Position numbers and translations under genes: made by a program. A stretch of DNA of 64,000 bases, from contig NZ_BMKD01000001.1 of assembly GCF_014643835.1 (NCBI RefSeq), forward strand, positions 930,001 to 994,000, in the 5' to 3' direction. The DNA comes from Mucilaginibacter rubeus. Lineage in GTDB: Bacteria; Bacteroidota; Bacteroidia; Sphingobacteriales; Sphingobacteriaceae. The notes beneath the pieces were generated by a model. That model saw only the letters and a list, made by a program, of their open reading frames with translations, was not told where the DNA came from and searched no databases. Positions 61,105 to 64,000 of this stretch are shown here, piece by piece (positions within the stretch are counted from its first letter, which is position 1; every line of letters starts with the position of its first letter).

Positions 61105-64000
61105 TTATTTAAAAGTTGCTGAAACACCAAATGAAAAGGTGCGTGGGATAGGATAAGCATTTTCATCAACGCCGATACCCAGCGTAGGGTCAAGCCCGGC
61201 AAAGTTGATCTCGGGGTTCATGCCCGAATATTTTGTAAATACAAAAGCTTGCTGAACAGATGTATAAACTCTCAGGCTGCGCATCAAAAACTTTTCGCCC
61301 AAATTAAACCGGTATCCCAGCGAAATATTCTTTGCAGTTAGGTATGAACCATCCTCAACCCATTGCGAGTTAACCTGCCTTCCCATTGCTGTAGTACCGG
61401 TTTTTGTACGTGGATAAGCGCCCGAACCAGGGTTTTCCGGCGATCTCCAGCGGTCGGCTGCCGCGGCAAGCATCACGCGTGAACCATCCAGGTTGGTTTG
61501 ATAAGCCCATTTAGCGGCATTTAATATTTTGCCCCCAACTGAAAAGGCCATGTGTATGTTCAGGTCCCAGTTTTTATAAACAAAGTTGTTGGTAAGGCCG
61601 CCGGTAAATGTTGGCGTAGGATCGCCGATAAAGGTACGGTCGTTCACATCATCAATAACACCATCGCCATTAATGTCCTTAACCTTGATGGTACCGATAT
61701 CCGAGGCGCTGCCGTACTTGGCCGAATTAGCCAGGTTATTGGCATCTTTATACAGTCCTAAAAACACAAAGCCGTAAAACTCGCCCAGGTGGTGTCCCTC
61801 CTGCTGGCGGTAATAATCAGACGATACGGTATTGTTACGGCGGATATAACCCGGAGAAATCAGGTTTTTGATCAGGTTGCGGTCGAACGAGATATTTAAA
61901 TTGGTAGTCCATTTCAATTTACCGGTAAGGTTGGTTGAATTAACTGTAAACTCGTGTCCCCATAACTCAATAGCACCAACGTTATCCAGGATACTGGTAA
62001 AGCCCGATGCTTTTGGTATTGGGCGCTGCATGATAAGCCCGTCGGATATTTTGTGGTAATAATCGTAAGTGAAATTCAAACGATTGTTAAACAGCGACAG
62101 GTCTAAACCGATATCGAATTGTTTATTGCGTTCCCAGCGGAGGTCATCATTAGCCAACCGGTTAATGGTTTGCCCTGCTACAGATGTACCACCAAATTCA
62201 TAATAATATTTCGCTATTGTTGCCTGTGCAGCATAGTAACCCGGAAAGAAATTATTACCGGTTACGCCATAACTCGCTCGGATCTTCATGAGGTTAAGAA
62301 AACTGAAACGATCCATGAACTTTTCATCACTGATTACCCAGCCTGCCGATACCGAAGGGAAATTACCATAGCGCTGGTTCGCACCAAAGCGCGAAGATCC
62401 GTCACGACGAACAGCCCCCTGCAGCAGGTACCTGCCTTTATAATTGTAGTTAATACGAGCGATACCAGATAACAACGAATAAGCACTATATGAACTGCCA
62501 CCTTCTGATAAACTTGTAGCCGCGTTTAAATATGGGATATCGTCGCTTGGGTAACCTAAACCGGTTAACGTATTATTAGTACCGCTATATTTTTGAGCAG
62601 AATAACCTGCCAGTGCTTCAATATTGTGATCTCCGAAAGATCTATGGTAAACCAGGTTCGCCTCCGCAGTATATGATCCATTATCTACTGAACTGCTGGT
62701 TCCGGTGGCCTGACCTACCGTTGAAGTAACTACACCCGACTGGAAATACTGCCGGGTTTCGGCGCCTTTATCTACAGCGATATTAGTTTTAATGCTCAGG
62801 CCGGTTAAAAACTCGTAGTTTAAATAGCCATTGGCCAGGATGCGTGTAGTTTTATAATCATCGTTAGTAAGGTTGAACTGGGCCAGCGGGTTAATATAAG
62901 CCACCATACCCGGTGAATAAGTATCACGGTTGTAACTGCCATCTGCATTATAAGGCGACTTTAACGGACTGGCTTCAAAAATCCTTTCAAACAAACCGCC
63001 AACCCCATCAGTACCTAAACGGTTGTTATGATCAAGGCGATAGCTTGGCGCAAGATTAAAGCCTATTTTTAATTTATTGTTGCTTAATGAAAGGTCCTGA
63101 TTTATACGCAATGAAAACAATTTGGTGCCGGTATTAATCAGTACGCCCTGCTGCTCCTGGTAACCAGCCATAACTGTCGAACTTGATTTTTCGCGCGCGC
63201 TGCGGATGGTGATGTCATAACTTTGAATCGGAGCAGTACGGGTAAGCAGTTTATACCAGTTAGTACCTTCGCCATATTGCTCCGGGTTCAAATAATCGGC
63301 TGGGGTAGCTGTTGTATAGCCAGGTTCGTACTGACGGCTATCGGCAAATTTTTCATTCATGTACTGGGCAAAGCCACGGGCATCCATCATTTTTGGAACA
63401 CGCTCGCCCGGTATTTTCTGCACACCATAATTAGCATTAAATTCAATTTGAGCATCGCCCGGTTTAGCATGTTTTGTAGTGATCAGTATCACGCCATTTG
63501 CTGCCCGTGAGCCATAAAGCGCTGTAGCCGAAGCATCTTTTAAAATACTGAAGCTTTCGATCTCGGCAGGATTCATGTTATTGATGCTGCCTGTAACAGG
63601 GATTCCATCAATCACTACCAAAGGCTGGTTGCTGGCATAAAAAGAAGCCGCACCCCTGATCCTGAATTCTACGCCACGGCCCGGTTGTCCGCTGCTTTGC
63701 GCAACCTGGACACCGGCCGCCTTACCTTGCAATTGCTGAGCAAACTGCATTACAGGCATATCCTGAAGCGGAGCTGCATCAACCTGGGTAAGCGAACCCG
63801 TAACTTCCCTTGCACGCTGTTTTCCATAACTTACAGTAACTTCTTTTAACTGGCTACCGGCCACAAGGCTTATATTTAAAGTAGTTGTTTGATTACCGTT
63901 GATTGTAACATTGGCAGATTCAACCCGGGTGTAACCCACAAATGAAGCGGTCACAGTATAAGTACCTTCGGGCAGGCTGATATTATACCTGCCCTCGGCA
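61105..64000 (-). CDS. SusC/RagA-type TonB-dependent receptor (5' end outside window)
   Basis: Outer-membrane importer paired with the SusD at 59548. The frame runs open to base 64000, so the signal peptide and the first residues are missing; an in-frame GTG at 63954 lies inside the CarboxypepD-like region and is not the start. Visible parts are the end of that domain, the plug (EVTVSYGKQRAREVTGSL, YGSRAANGVILITTKH) and a full barrel ending in SFGVSATFK. Whether an STN domain exists cannot be seen. At least 965 aa are present. Confidence 0.94.
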   Translation of the reverse strand, partial: AEGRYNISLPEGTYTVTASFVGYTRVESANVTINGNQTTTLNISLVAGSQLKEVTVSYGKQRAREVTGSLTQVDAAPLQDMPVMQFAQQLQGKAAGVQVAQSSGQPGRGVEFRIRGAASFYASNQPLVVIDGIPVTGSINNMNPAEIESFSILKDASATALYGSRAANGVILITTKHAKPGDAQIEFNANYGVQKIPGERVPKMMDARGFAQYMNEKFADSRQYEPGYTTATPADYLNPEQYGEGTNWYKLLTRTAPIQSYDITIRSAREKSSSTVMAGYQEQQGVLINTGTKLFSLRINQDLSLSNNKLKIGFNLAPSYRLDHNNRLGTDGVGGLFERIFEASPLKSPYNADGSYNRDTYSPGMVAYINPLAQFNLTNDDYKTTRILANGYLNYEFLTGLSIKTNIAVDKGAETRQYFQSGVVTSTVGQATGTSSSVDNGSYTAEANLVYHRSFGDHNIEALAGYSAQKYSGTNNTLTGLGYPSDDIPYLNAATSLSEGGSSYSAYSLLSGIARINYNYKGRYLLQGAVRRDGSSRFGANQRYGNFPSVSAGWVISDEKFMDRFSFLNLMKIRASYGVTGNNFFPGYYAAQATIAKYYYEFGGTSVAGQTINRLANDDLRWERNKQFDIGLDLSLFNNRLNFTYDYYHKISDGLIMQRPIPKASGFTSILDNVGAIELWGHEFTVNSTNLTGKLKWTTNLNISFDRNLIKNLISPGYIRRNNTVSSDYYRQQEGHHLGEFYGFVFLGLYKDANNLANSAKYGSASDIGTIKVKDINGDGVIDDVNDRTFIGDPTPTFTGGLTNNFVYKNWDLNIHMAFSVGGKILNAAKWAYQTNLDGSRVMLAAAADRWRSPENPGSGAYPRTKTGTTAMGRQVNSQWVEDGSYLTAKNISLGYRFNLGEKFLMRSLRVYTSVQQAFVFTKYSGMNPEINFAGLDPTLGIGVDENAYPIPRTFSFGVSATFK

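Overview
The window looks like chromosomal DNA of a soil or plant-associated Bacteroidota, most likely a Sphingobacteriaceae member close to Mucilaginibacter or Pedobacter. That placement is inferred from gene content, not from a marker gene. The supporting evidence is two SusC/SusD pairs, an ECF sigma/FecR pair feeding a SusC receptor with an STN domain, a giant propeller-type hybrid histidine kinase, candidate -7 boxes of the Bacteroidota TAnnTTTG type, and a rich uronate/xylose gene set. No rRNA, tRNA, CRISPR array, prophage or transposase was found.

Layout. 1-6.2 kb: envelope and ion functions (5'-cut MscS-type channel, GT2 glycosyltransferase, LpxL-type acyltransferase, WbqC-like protein, CorA, DUF3820 protein). 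6.3-7.6 kb: MBL-fold hydrolase and a small unknown gene. 7.7-12.1 kb: minus-strand hexuronate operon uxaC-kdgK-eda-MFS transporter. 12.3-18.1 kb: xylose operon xylB-xylA-SSS symporter, read away from a divergent LacI-type regulator with a palindromic operator in the shared promoter region. 18.4-20.7 kb: cydAB. 20.8-24.7 kb: GntR/LacI-hybrid regulator convergent with a double-DUF1080 protein and a Tat-exported Gfo/Idh/MocA oxidoreductase. 25-30.7 kb: peptidoglycan-binding/amidase-like protein, aldo/keto reductase, CDGSH protein, truA, a degenerate DEAD-box protein and a VF530 protein. 30.8-37.5 kb: hybrid sensor kinase, lipoprotein and mqo. 37.5-44.7 kb: TonB-domain remnant, a TolC-RND-adaptor efflux operon and a ChrB-domain/AraC fusion regulator. 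44.8-55.6 kb: polysaccharide utilization locus (sigma, FecR, SusC, SusD, SGNH acetylesterase, GH43, GH105). 55.7-58.3 kb: HopJ-like protein, lipase maturation factor and DUF1003 protein. 58.4-64 kb: second SusC (cut by the window end), SusD and a metallophosphoesterase.

How the parts fit. The PUL enzymes (rhamnogalacturonan acetylesterase-like, GH43, GH105) point to decorated pectin, probably rhamnogalacturonan I. Their expected products are unsaturated uronate, xylose or arabinose. These could feed kdgK-eda and xylA-xylB in the same window. uxuA/uxuB and kduI/kduD are not here and must be elsewhere. The two sugar operons carry different candidate LacI-type operators.

The most unusual features are the ChrB_C-AraC fusion upstream of an RND operon, a DEAD-box protein with DDAD and no HRxGR, and several families of small dispersed repeats. 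The repeats include near-identical perfect palindromes between convergent genes with matched changes on both arms, and two cases where a repeat appears to form the coding C-terminus of a protein. Several starts were moved downstream of the longest open frame where the extra N-terminus had no family support.
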